The notes under the pieces were generated by a model, which was given only the letters and a program-made list of their open reading frames with translations, made no database searches and was not told the origin of the DNA. From Paraglaciecola arctica (GTDB taxonomy: Bacteria > Pseudomonadota > Gammaproteobacteria > Enterobacterales > Alteromonadaceae): a stretch of DNA of 64,000 bases. The translations under genes were made by a program, and so were the position numbers. Position 1 is the first letter of the stretch. Every line of letters starts with the position of its first letter. Where the stretch lies: positions 1 to 64,000 of the forward strand of contig NZ_JAHKQO010000016.1 of the NCBI RefSeq assembly GCF_018861065.1. The letters run 5' to 3'. Below, in pieces: positions 38,355 to 51,293 of the stretch.

Positions 38355-40282
38355 CAAGGTTGCACCTCGGCTTCTGTTGTCTCTGCGTTTTCTGATTCTT
38401 GCCCTAGATGCTCGATTACTTGATGTTCTGGAAATGTTTGGTCTCTGAAAAAATTATCCATCATTTTACGCGCAATCGGGGCCGCTTCAGCGCCGCCGTG
38501 GCCTGCATTTTCTAACACAACTGTGACCGCAATCTGAGGGGCGTCATAGGGAGCGTACCCCACATACATTGCGTTATCGCGGTTTTTCTTAGAGAGTTTT
38601 TCGGCATCATATTTTTCGTCTTGTGCGATAGTAACTAATTGCGCTGTACCTGTTTTTCCTGCTGATATGTAATGAGCACCTCTAAATGCTTTGCGCGCCG
38701 AGCCTTTTCGATTAACTGTTCCGTACATTGCATCTAATACGACATCCCAGTTGTGTTCGTCTTTCATCGCAATGGGGCGCCTTTCTCTTATTCCTTGTAA
38801 TATGACTTCATCGTTTTGCATATTACCGCGGATAATCTGTGGGATAATACGTTTGCCTTTATTAACTAAAGTCACTATCGCCTGGGTAAGTTGAACCGGT
38901 GTCGCCGTCCAATAGCTTTGCCCAATTCCTATGTTGATGGTATCACCTATGTACCAAGGGCGATTAAATAAGGCTTTGACTATGCCTCTACTGGGCATGA
39001 TACCATCCGCTTCTTCATGTAAATCAATACCCGTGTAATCACCAAAGCCAAATTCGTTCATACTTTCACTGATGCGATCTATGCCCAATTTATACGCCAT
39101 ATCATAGAAGTAGATATCACAGGATACTTCAATCGCTTTAGTTACATCCACCCAGCCATGCCCCCAAGGGTTATGGTCTCGCCATATTCGCTCAACATTT
39201 TTTAACTGGTATTTACCTGCGTCGTAAATACGACTCTCTGGTGTAATGACTTTTTCTTCGAGTCCCGCTAATGCCAATAACGGTTTAACGGTTGAAGCTG
39301 GGGGATATTGCCCTTGGGTAGCACGATTAAATAGTGGTCGGTCAGTGGTGAGTAATTTTTTATAATTTTTACTACTGATGCCATGTACAAAAAGGTTAGG
39401 GTCGTAGCTTGGACTACTATATAAAGCTAACACGCCTCCATCTTTGGGATCGATGGCAACGACTGTGCCTTTTTTGCCATCAAAGGCTTTTTCGGCTTCC
39501 AATTGCAAATTCATATCAATGTTTAAAACGATGTCTTGACCAGGTGTTGGAGGGCTGAAGTTCAAAGTGCGAATAATTCTACCTTGATTATTGACCTCCA
39601 CTTCTTGAAAACCCACTTCGCCGTGAAGCATTTCTTCATGATATTTTTCTATGCCACGTTTGCCGATGTCGTAGGTGGCCGCATAGTTGGCTTCAAATCC
39701 CGCTTCACTGAGTTTCTGTAGGTCTTTTTTATTTATTTTCGCTACATAACCTAATACATGGGTAAGGGCGCTTCCATAGGGGTAGTATCGCGCTAACCTA
39801 GCTTCGACGGATACGCCTGGGTAATTATGCTGTTTTGCTGAAAATAGCGCGACTTCTTTAGGCGTTAGGCGGTTGACTAAATTAACCGGTTTGAAACGTC
39901 TATTCCCTTTTAAATCTTTATAAAAGTCACTGACATCCTCGTCATCGATTTCTAATAAATCACTGAGTTCTTGGATAGTGATATCTAGATCATCAATTTC
40001 TTCTGGGATAATTTGTAAACTGAATACCGGGCGGTTTTCGGCCAATAAAATGCCATTTCTGTCGTAGATTAATCCGCGGTTTGGCGCGACGGGTAGAACT
40101 TTTATACGGTTTCCGTTTGCCCGAGTTTGATAATCTTCAAAGCGACTGACTTGCAAATAATACAAATTTGTCAATACCATGGCGACCATCACAAAAACCA
40201 CTAAGAGGCCAATAAAGGTGCGCCTTGCAAAAAGGTTGGCTTCCGCTGAATGGTCTTTGATGAGGATACGCGGATTAGGCAA
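38354..40282 (-). CDS. mrdA: Penicillin-binding protein 2
   Basis: 642 aa. An N-terminal membrane helix (about residues 25-45), a dimerisation/pedestal domain (RGLIYDRNGILLAENRPVFS), and the transpeptidase with SxxK PPASTVKPLLALAG, SxN SCDIYFYDMA region and KTG SAGKTGTAQLV. It is the elongation-specific transpeptidase partner of RodA. It follows rlmH by 2 bp. Confidence 0.97.
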   Translation of the reverse strand: MPNPRILIKDHSAEANLFARRTFIGLLVVFVMVAMVLTNLYYLQVSRFEDYQTRANGNRIKVLPVAPNRGLIYDRNGILLAENRPVFSLQIIPEEIDDLDITIQELSDLLEIDDEDVSDFYKDLKGNRRFKPVNLVNRLTPKEVALFSAKQHNYPGVSVEARLARYYPYGSALTHVLGYVAKINKKDLQKLSEAGFEANYAATYDIGKRGIEKYHEEMLHGEVGFQEVEVNNQGRIIRTLNFSPPTPGQDIVLNIDMNLQLEAEKAFDGKKGTVVAIDPKDGGVLALYSSPSYDPNLFVHGISSKNYKKLLTTDRPLFNRATQGQYPPASTVKPLLALAGLEEKVITPESRIYDAGKYQLKNVERIWRDHNPWGHGWVDVTKAIEVSCDIYFYDMAYKLGIDRISESMNEFGFGDYTGIDLHEEADGIMPSRGIVKALFNRPWYIGDTINIGIGQSYWTATPVQLTQAIVTLVNKGKRIIPQIIRGNMQNDEVILQGIRERRPIAMKDEHNWDVVLDAMYGTVNRKGSARKAFRGAHYISAGKTGTAQLVTIAQDEKYDAEKLSKKNRDNAMYVGYAPYDAPQIAVTVVLENAGHGGAEAAPIARKMMDNFFRDQTFPEHQVIEHLGQESENAETTEAEVQP

Positions 40283-40284
40283 GT

Positions 40285-40755
40285 TTATTCTCTATGATAG
40301 GGGTGATTGTTATTAATTGACCAAGCCCGATACAGACTTTCTGCAACAATGATGCGTACCAAGGGGTGAGGTAGGGTAAGGCTCGACAATGACCACTTTT
40401 GTTCCGCAATTTTTATGCACTCGGGAGCCAATCCTTCTGGCCCGCCAATTAATAAGCTGACATCTCTACCGTCCATTTGCCAGCTTTCCATGGTCTTGGC
40501 GAGTTTAGGAGTGTCCCAAGGTGCACCGGTTACTTCTAAAGTGACGACTCTATTGCCCCTTGGAATAGCAGCAAGAGTCAACTCACCTTCTTTTTGCAAA
40601 ATACGTTTAATATCAGCATTTTTGCCTCGTTTCCCTGCGGCGATTTCGGTTAGTTGCAAAGGCATATCAGCAGGAAAACGTCTGCAATATTCTGAAAAAC
40701 CTTGTTCAATCCATTTAGGCATTTTCATGCCCACTGCAATCATTTGTATACGCAC
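40285..40755 (-). CDS. rlmH: 23S rRNA pseudouridine-1915 N3-methyltransferase
   Basis: A 156-aa SPOUT methyltransferase. The trefoil-knot SAM site is in [16 protein letters not shown] and the C-terminal signature is [20 protein letters not shown], ending in HPYHRE. It methylates pseudouridine 1915 on 70S ribosomes. It lies 4 bp from rsfS; both act on ribosomes. Confidence 0.97.
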   Translation of the reverse strand: MRIQMIAVGMKMPKWIEQGFSEYCRRFPADMPLQLTEIAAGKRGKNADIKRILQKEGELTLAAIPRGNRVVTLEVTGAPWDTPKLAKTMESWQMDGRDVSLLIGGPEGLAPECIKIAEQKWSLSSLTLPHPLVRIIVAESLYRAWSINNNHPYHRE

Positions 40756-40759
40756 AGAC

Positions 40760-41077
40760 TTAGGCCCAGAGTTTTTCCAACTGATAGAAATCTCGAGCTT
40801 CGTCTTGCATTACATGCAAAACCACATCACCTAGGTCCACTAATACCCAATCGCCAGTTTCTCGGCCTTCAATACTCAAAGGTGCACTACCAGCTTGTTT
40901 GGCTTCAACTACCACATTTTCGGCAATCGAAATAACATGACGTTTAGAGTTACCTGAGCAAATTACCATAGTTTCGGTAACTGAGGATTTTTCAGCGACA
41001 TCAATATCGATTATGTCGCGGCCTTTTAAGTCTTCGACTTTTTCTATTACAAACGCTTTTAATTGTTGGTGATCCAA
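40760..41077 (-). CDS. rsfS: Ribosome silencing factor
   Basis: 105 aa. The RsfS signature is [20 protein letters not shown], with the C-terminal YQLEKLW. It binds ribosomal protein L14 and blocks subunit joining during nutrient limitation. Full length. It sits between nadD and rlmH, as in most gammaproteobacteria. Confidence 0.96.
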   Translation of the reverse strand: MDHQQLKAFVIEKVEDLKGRDIIDIDVAEKSSVTETMVICSGNSKRHVISIAENVVVEAKQAGSAPLSIEGRETGDWVLVDLGDVVLHVMQDEARDFYQLEKLWA

Positions 41078-41124
41078 AGGTTTTCCTTTTGGTTGAAATT
41101 TACACAGTATGAGTTTGACATAGT

Positions 41125-41796
41125 TTAACAGAAATCAGTATGTGGCTGATAGAGCTTATGGCGCTGAATGTAATCTAATATTTTAGAGGGTAAAAGTTTT
41201 TCAACTGATTGATTATTAAAGATTTGTTTTCTTATTTCAGTGGATGACACTGTTAAAGTTTGGGTATTGGCAAGGTAAATATATCCAGCGAGACTATTAT
41301 GCAACGCAATCGGATCGGTTACTTGTCTCTTTTTTAACAGTGTTTGTAGCGCGTCTGAATAGGTATTTATAGCGTTTAAGGTTTCTCCGTCGCGACTACA
41401 TACAACAAAATGACAGAGCGAAAATAGTTTTTCCCAGTTGTGCCAAGTAAACAAGTTTTGCAACGAATCTGTGCCTATGAAGAAACACAGTGGAGTTGTG
41501 GGCATCGATTGGCGTATTTCTGTTAAGGAGTCGACGCTAAATGTGGGTTTGCCACGATTAATATCTCTCGAGTCAGCATAAAAAAGAGGATACTGGCCGC
41601 AAATTAATTTCACCATCTTGAGCCTGTCTTCGCTACTAGCTGTGGCAGGATCTTTATGACTGGGAATATAACACGGCATTAAGGCAATCTTTGTAATATT
41701 GGTCTTTTCTGCAGCCTCTATTACAGGAAATATATGCCCATTGTGAATGGGGTCAAATGTACCGCCAAAAATACCTAAAGGAGGAGTAAGTTTCAT
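41125..41796 (-). CDS. nadD: Nicotinate-nucleotide adenylyltransferase
   Basis: About 223 aa. The nucleotidyltransferase motif is GIFGGTFDPIHNGH, with the ISSTEIR-type motif VSSTEIRKQI near the C-terminus. It makes nicotinate adenine dinucleotide for NAD. Two in-frame starts are close, GTG at 41802 and ATG at 41796; ATG is taken because neither has a clear ribosome site. The gene begins within 10 bp of the holA end. Confidence 0.96.
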   Translation of the reverse strand: MKLTPPLGIFGGTFDPIHNGHIFPVIEAAEKTNITKIALMPCYIPSHKDPATASSEDRLKMVKLICGQYPLFYADSRDINRGKPTFSVDSLTEIRQSMPTTPLCFFIGTDSLQNLFTWHNWEKLFSLCHFVVCSRDGETLNAINTYSDALQTLLKKRQVTDPIALHNSLAGYIYLANTQTLTVSSTEIRKQIFNNQSVEKLLPSKILDYIQRHKLYQPHTDFC

Positions 41797-41803
41797 GAAC
41801 ACA

Positions 41804-42841
41804 CTAGTCTAAAGAGCCATAATCTAGAGGCAAGTTATGCAACGAGCATGGGATAAATAATAAACATAAATGGCACAGCTCCACATAAGGACGAACTACC
41901 TGAGATTGTTTAATTGCAATATCAAACTCAGTGAGTTTTTGTTGTAACGCCTGCATATGCTCTAAGGATAACCGCTGTAATGCTGAGTGATAAAAAGGTT
42001 GCCTATTTTTCCAAATACGATGTTGATTCCAATTGATTGTTTTACCCTGTTGGCGCTCGAATAATAAAGATTGCAGAGTTTGCCACTCGCGAGTTAATGC
42101 CCACACGATAATATTAGGTTCTACGCCTTCGCTTTCCAAACGATAAAGCATTTTGATCGCCTTTTGCGCTTCTCCTGCGAGCAATACGTCGATTAAATGA
42201 AACACAGTAAACCTAGATTGATCGACTACCGCTTCTTCAACTTGCTCTAAGCTTGGGTTACCTTGTGGATAGAGCAATATCAATTTTTGAATCTCTTGCT
42301 TGGCAGCAAGTAAGTTACCTTCACAATAGTCGACTAACAATTGAGAAATTTGTTGTGATGGCTGCATGCCTGCTTGTCGCATTTGGTTATTTAACCATTG
42401 ATACAGGGCATTGCCCTCCAATGGGTAACAAGGTACATAAATCCCTTGTTTATCCACCGCTTTAAACCATTTTGTGTTTTGAACATCTTTGCCAATCTTG
42501 CCTCCGTGTATCACTATCAATACATCGGGGTTAACGTTTTGTGCGATGGCAGCTAAAACTTTACTTCCTTCCGCTCCAGGTTTTCCGGTGGGTAACTCAA
42601 GCTCGATGAGCTGTTTATTTGAGAACAAGGATAAGGTTTGTGTGGCTTCAATTAGCGTATCCCAGCTAAATTGCTGGTCAACTACTAAAGATTGGCGTTC
42701 ATCAAAACCTTGGGCAAGCGCAGCAACTCTAATGATTTCTATACATTCAAGTTTCTGTTGAGGTTCATCACCAAAAATTAGATAAAAGGGTTTCAGTTGC
42801 GCAGACGCGTCAACACTAAATCGGTTTGGATAAACCTGCAT
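41804..42841 (-). CDS. holA: DNA polymerase III delta subunit
   Basis: 345 aa, the usual length. Matching stretches are YLIFGDEPQQKLECIEIIR at the N-terminus and DYCEGNLLAAKQEIQKLIL in domain II. It opens the beta clamp within the clamp-loader complex. Its start overlaps the lptE stop by one base, and the order leuS-lptE-holA-nadD is conserved in gammaproteobacteria. Confidence 0.96.
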   Translation of the reverse strand: MQVYPNRFSVDASAQLKPFYLIFGDEPQQKLECIEIIRVAALAQGFDERQSLVVDQQFSWDTLIEATQTLSLFSNKQLIELELPTGKPGAEGSKVLAAIAQNVNPDVLIVIHGGKIGKDVQNTKWFKAVDKQGIYVPCYPLEGNALYQWLNNQMRQAGMQPSQQISQLLVDYCEGNLLAAKQEIQKLILLYPQGNPSLEQVEEAVVDQSRFTVFHLIDVLLAGEAQKAIKMLYRLESEGVEPNIIVWALTREWQTLQSLLFERQQGKTINWNQHRIWKNRQPFYHSALQRLSLEHMQALQQKLTEFDIAIKQSQVVRPYVELCHLCLLFIPCSLHNLPLDYGSLD

Positions 42842-43380
42842 TAGTCACCTTTTGTTTGTCGCCAGCTACTATGAGAACTGGCTATTTGACGAATGATACG
42901 ATTGGCGGCTTCTTGACGCATTTCGTTTTGGATTAAGTCCAATTCACGTGACTTTGCTAATACAGCATCAGGGTCGTCTTGATATTCTCTGGTGACATCG
43001 AACTCCATTTCTTGAGGATCTTGAGCGGGAAATTGGATTTGATATTTTATGGTGTACACCAATTCATATTCCGCAACTTGGCCCGTCGAAAATAACGACA
43101 ACAAACGCCTTTCAAGTTTGTCTGAGGTTAAATAAACAATCGCATCTATTTCTGATTCGAGTTGACCAACACTGGCTGTGTTATCCAAAACATCGATTTT
43201 ATAACCTTGAAGTTGTTTCCATAACACGCGATAAAGAGGCGTGTTTTTCTGAATGGCCAATAATTGCAGTTGTTCGATTCCAACCGGAAGACCATAGTCG
43301 CCACGTAACTTAAACCCACATCCTGCTATTGACATTACAATAGCAAGGACGCAGATTTTTAAGCCTAAGGTTTTGAACAC
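42841..43380 (-). CDS. lptE: LPS-assembly lipoprotein LptE
   Basis: 179 aa. Signal peptide with lipobox SIAGC, followed by GFKLRGDYGLP, the typical LptE start. It plugs the LptD barrel at the outer membrane. A single base separates it from the leuS stop. Confidence 0.95.
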   Translation of the reverse strand: MFKTLGLKICVLAIVMSIAGCGFKLRGDYGLPVGIEQLQLLAIQKNTPLYRVLWKQLQGYKIDVLDNTASVGQLESEIDAIVYLTSDKLERRLLSLFSTGQVAEYELVYTIKYQIQFPAQDPQEMEFDVTREYQDDPDAVLAKSRELDLIQNEMRQEAANRIIRQIASSHSSWRQTKGD

Positions 43381-43381
43381 C

Positions 43382-46375
<2,994 letters not shown>

Positions 46376-48763
46376 ATGCAAAGCAAATATGCCTTACACC
46401 TGCAGCAATTGACTGCAAAACCTAGCCGGCGTTTGATTAATCAAGCACTAAAAGATGAGCAGGCGTTGAATTCCACTTTTATTGGACAGGATAGGGCGCG
46501 TGACGCATTGTCTTTTGGATTGGGCATAGAAGCGCGTGGTTATAACCTCTATGTGATGGGTGAACAAGCCACTGGACGTTTTACTTTAGTTCATGAATTT
46601 ATTGATAAATATGTGAGTAAAACCGTTACCCCTGATGATTGGTGTTATATCAACAACTTTGAAGATGAGCGCGAGCCTTATTCTTTAAAGTTGGCAGCAG
46701 GGGAAAGTAAAAAACTGGTCAAAGAAATGGAAAATCTTGTTGATGAGTTGTTAGACACTTTTCCGGCAGCATTTGATAACCCAGGATACCAGCGTAAAAA
46801 GGCCGCTATCACTCGTGAATTCGACCAAGGTTACGACAAGGCTATTGATGATGTTGAGCAACAAGCGTTGCAACATAGTATCGCCTTGTGTGAAGACGCC
46901 GGTACTATTTCTTTTTCGCCGATTATCAATGGTAAAACCGTTTCAGACGCTGAATTTTCCAACGTTTCCGACGAGCAAAGGCAACACTATTACCAATTGA
47001 TTGATGAGCTTGAAGATAAATTAAGCGAAGCCTTAATTGAATTGCCAAAATGGAAACGAGCGACAGCTGAAAAGCTCAGGACATTAAAGAAAGAAACGGC
47101 AGAGCAGGGGATCAAACCTTTGCTAAAAGATTTAGAACATAAGTATTCTTCTGACTTGGCCATTTTGAAATTTTTGCGACAGCTTAAGCCCCACTTAGTG
47201 GAAACTGTAGTGGAAATATTAGCGGATGATAAAAAAGACGATAAACATGACGAATACGATAAACGTTCCATTTTAGAGGAACAATATTTACCTAATGTTA
47301 TTGTCTCCCACGAGTTAAACAGTGGGTCTCCAGTGATTTACGAAGCTAATCCTACCCATCAAAATTTGTTTGGAAGAGTCGAATATACCAATATTCAAGG
47401 TTCGGTATTTACCAATTATCGGATGATCCGTCCAGGCGCAATGCATAAAGCGAATGGTGGGTATTTACTGCTAGACGTAGACAAATTAATAGAGCAACCC
47501 TATGCCTGGGAAACACTTAAGCTAGTGCTTAAGTTTGGTTCATTAAAAATGGACTTACCACAGCACGATGTAGGAATGGTTAATTCTATTACTCTCAATC
47601 CACAGCAAATACCTATTGACGTTAAAGTTATTTTGTTAGGGTCGCGAGATCTTTACTACACCTTGCAAGATTACGACGATGAATTTTATGAATTGTTTAG
47701 AGTATTAGTGGATTTTGACCACGAAATTCCACTAGACAAAAAAACGTTGTTTGATTTTGTCGGACGCGTACGCATTCAAGTTCAAGAACTGGGTTTACAA
47801 AGTATCTCGGCAAAAGCTATGTACCGCCTTGTAGAATACAGTTTGCGGCTTGCAGAACATCAACAGCGTTTATCTGCACGTTTTTCAGATGTACTTGAGT
47901 TACTTCATGAGTCTGAATATTTTTGTCGACAGCAACAAACCCAAGAGCTTGATGTCACCCATATTGAGTCGGCTTTGGCCGCAAAAACTCACCGAACCGG
48001 TCGCGTAAGTGAAGCTGTTTTAGACGATATTAAACAAGGCCAAATATTGATCGCAACGCAAGGTCTAGACGTAGGTAAAGTCAACGGTCTAACTGTATTG
48101 GAAATTGGCGATAGTATGTTTGGTACCCCCGCACGTATTACTTCAACCGTTTACGCTGGTGCTAATGGTGTAGTGGATATTGAACGCGAGGTTGAACTGG
48201 GGCAGCCCAGTCATTCAAAAGGAGTCATGTTGTTAACAGGGTACTTGGGCCATAAATATGCGCAGTTATTTCCGTTAACCTTGTCAGCCAATATTGCTAT
48301 TGAACAGTCTTATGGACACATTGACGGAGACAGTGCGTCATTAGCTGAATTAGTCGCGCTTATATCTGCGCTAACTAAGATTCCTGTACGTCAGGATTTA
48401 GCGATCACCGGTTCAATTAACCAATATGGGCAAGTGCAGTCTGTTGGCGGCGTAAATGAAAAAATTGAGGGGTTCTTTAAGCTTTGCCAACATCGTGGTT
48501 TGACTGGCACACAAGGGGTGATTATTCCCAAGTCAAACCAAGTAAATCTTATGCTTGATAAAGAAGTATTAGCGGCGGTAAAAGCTCAGAAATTCCATAT
48601 TTGTGTAGTTGAAACTGTTGATGATGCCCTAACGTTGTTAATGGATAAGGAAGCGGGTGTGCATAATACGAAAGGCCGTTATCCAAAAACATCGATTAAC
48701 TATATGGCAGTTTCTAGTTTGCTGAACATCGCCAACATTGTGGCTGGCGCTGATGATGATTAA
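46376..48763 (+). CDS. Lon-like ATP-dependent protease (YcbZ/LonH-type)
   Basis: 795 aa without the Lon N-terminal substrate domain. An N-terminal AAA-like region is followed by the Lon protease domain: catalytic Ser in IDGDSASLAELVALISAL and Lys in GGVNEKIEGFFKLC. The segment matching Walker A is MGEQATGRFTLVHEF, lacking the GKS/T lysine, so ATP binding may be altered; such variation is known in this Lon subgroup. It degrades unidentified proteins in the cytosol. Monocistronic. Confidence 0.88.
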   Translation: MQSKYALHLQQLTAKPSRRLINQALKDEQALNSTFIGQDRARDALSFGLGIEARGYNLYVMGEQATGRFTLVHEFIDKYVSKTVTPDDWCYINNFEDEREPYSLKLAAGESKKLVKEMENLVDELLDTFPAAFDNPGYQRKKAAITREFDQGYDKAIDDVEQQALQHSIALCEDAGTISFSPIINGKTVSDAEFSNVSDEQRQHYYQLIDELEDKLSEALIELPKWKRATAEKLRTLKKETAEQGIKPLLKDLEHKYSSDLAILKFLRQLKPHLVETVVEILADDKKDDKHDEYDKRSILEEQYLPNVIVSHELNSGSPVIYEANPTHQNLFGRVEYTNIQGSVFTNYRMIRPGAMHKANGGYLLLDVDKLIEQPYAWETLKLVLKFGSLKMDLPQHDVGMVNSITLNPQQIPIDVKVILLGSRDLYYTLQDYDDEFYELFRVLVDFDHEIPLDKKTLFDFVGRVRIQVQELGLQSISAKAMYRLVEYSLRLAEHQQRLSARFSDVLELLHESEYFCRQQQTQELDVTHIESALAAKTHRTGRVSEAVLDDIKQGQILIATQGLDVGKVNGLTVLEIGDSMFGTPARITSTVYAGANGVVDIEREVELGQPSHSKGVMLLTGYLGHKYAQLFPLTLSANIAIEQSYGHIDGDSASLAELVALISALTKIPVRQDLAITGSINQYGQVQSVGGVNEKIEGFFKLCQHRGLTGTQGVIIPKSNQVNLMLDKEVLAAVKAQKFHICVVETVDDALTLLMDKEAGVHNTKGRYPKTSINYMAVSSLLNIANIVAGADDD

Positions 48764-48893
48764 GTTGATTAACCGACTAGGGTTCTAAATTGCCGCTTTA
48801 GATTGATTAATAGTTGTATCGCCAAAGCAACGCTTTGTTTGTCTAACAGTGAAATGGATTAAGAACCTTAAACTTTGATATTAGATAGTACTA

Positions 48894-48927
48894 AGACGGC
48901 AAATTTAATCTACTCATCTTGCCGTCT
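48894..48927. other. 9-bp stem-loop between the Lon-like gene and slyD
   Basis: AGACGGCAA (48894-48902) pairs perfectly with TTGCCGTCT (48919-48927) over a 16-nt loop. No T-run follows, so it is not a standard terminator; it might be an attenuating or protein-bound structure in the slyD leader. Confidence 0.4.
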
Positions 48928-49004
48928 ATGGTTTAAATTTGCTAACGCGAAGCGATATTCTGTTATGATCTTGCTTTCAATTTTTAATTTTACAAGACCA
49001 TATT

Positions 49005-49496
49005 ATGAAAATTTCAAAAGGTACAGTTGTACAATTTCACTATCGAATCAAAGATTTAGATGGAAAAGAGTTAGAATCTAATTTTGACGCTCAAGCCGTT
49101 GCCTATTTGCATGGCTATAACAATATGATGCCAGGTATCGAAAAGTCTTTAGAGTCGATGTCAAAAGGGGATGTTCTCGAAGCAGAGTTAGAAGCAGCTG
49201 AAACTTTTGGTGAAATTCAAGCCGATAGTGAACAACGAATTTCAGTGAAACATTTAATGAGTGCCGAAAAGAAGCCGAAATGGAAAGCGGGTATGACGGC
49301 TGTGGTAAATACTGAACAAGGGCAACGTGAAGTGACCATAATTAAGGCGGGCAAGTTTATGGTTACAGTCGATACCAATCACCCTTTAGCTGGGAAAACC
49401 TTGCAGTTTGAATTTCAAGTAGAAGATGTACGGGCTGCGACTGAAGAAGAGATTGAACACGGACATGCTCATGGCGCGGGTGGACATCACCACTAA
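49005..49496 (+). CDS. slyD: FKBP-type peptidyl-prolyl isomerase, SlyD-like
   Basis: 163 aa. The N-terminal FKBP domain (GTVVQFHYRIKDLDGKELE, MPGIEKSLESMSKGD) is interrupted by the IF chaperone domain. The His-rich C-terminus (HGHAHGAGGHHH) can bind nickel or zinc. It catalyses proline isomerisation and assists folding and metal delivery. The tail is much shorter than that of E. coli SlyD and lacks its cysteines. Convergent with the TPR-GGDEF gene. Confidence 0.92.
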   Translation: MKISKGTVVQFHYRIKDLDGKELESNFDAQAVAYLHGYNNMMPGIEKSLESMSKGDVLEAELEAAETFGEIQADSEQRISVKHLMSAEKKPKWKAGMTAVVNTEQGQREVTIIKAGKFMVTVDTNHPLAGKTLQFEFQVEDVRAATEEEIEHGHAHGAGGHHH

Positions 49497-49519
49497 AAAT
49501 AACGCTTTAGCCTGCAATA

Positions 49520-51277
49520 TTAAATATGAAAACTAGCCGGTTCTTTTTGATATTGCACCACCCGGTTACGACCCATATCTTTAGACTGATATAGGGCAAA
49601 ATCAGCACCTGCGAATAGTTTTTCGAAATTGTATTCGCTATTGCTAGAATCAGCGATACCAAAACTAGCGGTTACTTCTAACTCATGTCCAGAAGATGAA
49701 TAATCGGCTTGTTCGATTGCTTTACGGCACTTTTCGGCTATAAATGATGCCAAATGGCTAGCACAACCCGGTAATAAAATACCAAATTCTTCTCCACCTA
49801 AACGTCCAACTATATCGTTTTTACGGCACGCCAGCTTGGCGGCGTTGACTGCGGTTTTTAAAGCTGTATCACCAACTTGATGGCCAAAACTATCGTTGAT
49901 ACGTTTAAAGTAATCTAAGTCAAATATGATAAAACTAACCGGTTGATCTGTTCGTTTGCAGTATTTGATAGCGGTATTGGCCTGCTGTGTGAAATAGTGG
50001 CGGTTTGCAACGCCAGTGAGTTCATCTGTTTGCGCATAGTGTTGCATTCGCAAATAGTTACGGCGATTTTTATAGGTCCATAAAACAAACATGACTAACA
50101 CCATAGTCAATAACGCTAACGCTAAGCGTTTGTTTTGGGCGGACTCGCTATCTAACAGTGCTTGGGTCTTTAAAAGCATGTTCTCTTTATCAAGTAGCGC
50201 GATTTGCGCATTCTTTTCAGCTGCATCAAATTCAGCTTTTTGAATAGCTAAGTTCTTAGCCAGTTTATCATCAAGCTGAACATTGAGCGCTTCTGTGTAT
50301 TCTTTATAAAAGTAGTAAGCCTTTTCATAACTTCCCTGTTTTTCAGATGTGGCTGCTAGTACCTTAAAAGCGGTCGTAATAGATTGCTGGTATTGATGCT
50401 GATCTTTAGTTTCAAGAATAATGTTGGCATTATATTCTGCATTTTCATAATCACCGTATTCAAGATAACTTTGTGCTAGCAACTCATAATAGGCTGCTAG
50501 CATAGGTGCATATTTAGTCGCTTCAACATCCGCAATGTTATTTTCTAAAAGCTCGATTGCCTCTGAATACTGTCGGTTTTTAATAAAATATTCTGCTAGA
50601 AAAGAGATGATTCCCGTCTCCAAAATCTTTTCGTTTGCATCTTTGCAATCTTCAATTGCGCTATCGAAATTTGATTGCGTTAGGCTTTGTCCAGACTGCA
50701 ATTTTGAATAGAGTGACTCCGCCATAGCAAAACATTTGTTTCTTTGATTTTGGGTGATTGCTAGGAGATCATTCGCAAAACTTTGAGCCAACTTGTACTC
50801 ACCTAAATGATTGTAAAAAACAATAAAGGTAGAAAGTAAATTTTCACGAGTTTCTTGTGACTGTACTTTCTCAAAGTTTGCTTTTATATTTACTAATTTT
50901 TCTAAGCCCTCAGTCCATTTTCCAACACCAGCGTACATTGTAATAAGTGACGCAATAGATCTATGTCGTATATTTAAATCTGCGTTTTTTTCTAATTTTT
51001 CAAATAACAAAATAGCATCTGTAAGTTTACCCGACATAGATAAACTGTACGCTGAAAGGTATTCAAACAACTCTCTGTCTGACTTACTCAAGGTATTGGG
51101 TGTAATTGTTTTTAATATGCTTCTTAGTCTTTCTGGGTCAGAACTGCGAATTTTATCTGCGTGGTTTAGTACAGACGTTGCATTTTCTTGTGCGCAAACA
51201 GCAAAGGTACAGAAACAAAAAAAGACAACTAAGGCTTTTTTTAGCACTAAGTTGGCTTTTTCTTTCAAGGCAATCAA
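49520..51277 (-). CDS. TPR-GGDEF diguanylate cyclase
   Basis: 585 aa from a TTG at 51277; no ATG precedes the signal peptide (KALVVFFCFCTFAVCAQ). A periplasmic TPR-like helical region runs to about residue 380, then a transmembrane helix (LALALLTMVLVMFVLWTY) and a GGDEF domain with complete active site: DELTGVANRHYF, FDLDYFKRINDSFGH and GRLGGEEFGILLPG. It is predicted to make c-di-GMP in response to a periplasmic signal. It starts 16 bp after the candidate borosin precursor, on the same strand, so co-transcription is likely. Confidence 0.9.
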   Translation of the reverse strand: MIALKEKANLVLKKALVVFFCFCTFAVCAQENATSVLNHADKIRSSDPERLRSILKTITPNTLSKSDRELFEYLSAYSLSMSGKLTDAILLFEKLEKNADLNIRHRSIASLITMYAGVGKWTEGLEKLVNIKANFEKVQSQETRENLLSTFIVFYNHLGEYKLAQSFANDLLAITQNQRNKCFAMAESLYSKLQSGQSLTQSNFDSAIEDCKDANEKILETGIISFLAEYFIKNRQYSEAIELLENNIADVEATKYAPMLAAYYELLAQSYLEYGDYENAEYNANIILETKDQHQYQQSITTAFKVLAATSEKQGSYEKAYYFYKEYTEALNVQLDDKLAKNLAIQKAEFDAAEKNAQIALLDKENMLLKTQALLDSESAQNKRLALALLTMVLVMFVLWTYKNRRNYLRMQHYAQTDELTGVANRHYFTQQANTAIKYCKRTDQPVSFIIFDLDYFKRINDSFGHQVGDTALKTAVNAAKLACRKNDIVGRLGGEEFGILLPGCASHLASFIAEKCRKAIEQADYSSSGHELEVTASFGIADSSNSEYNFEKLFAGADFALYQSKDMGRNRVVQYQKEPASFHI

Positions 51278-51293
51278 AGTCTCAATTTACAAT

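Noticed and set aside
49520-51277. The two TPR-GGDEF proteins (also 24463-26256) as one duplicated locus
   Set aside because: They share only architecture; the neighbouring genes and sequences are different, so a recent duplication is not supported.
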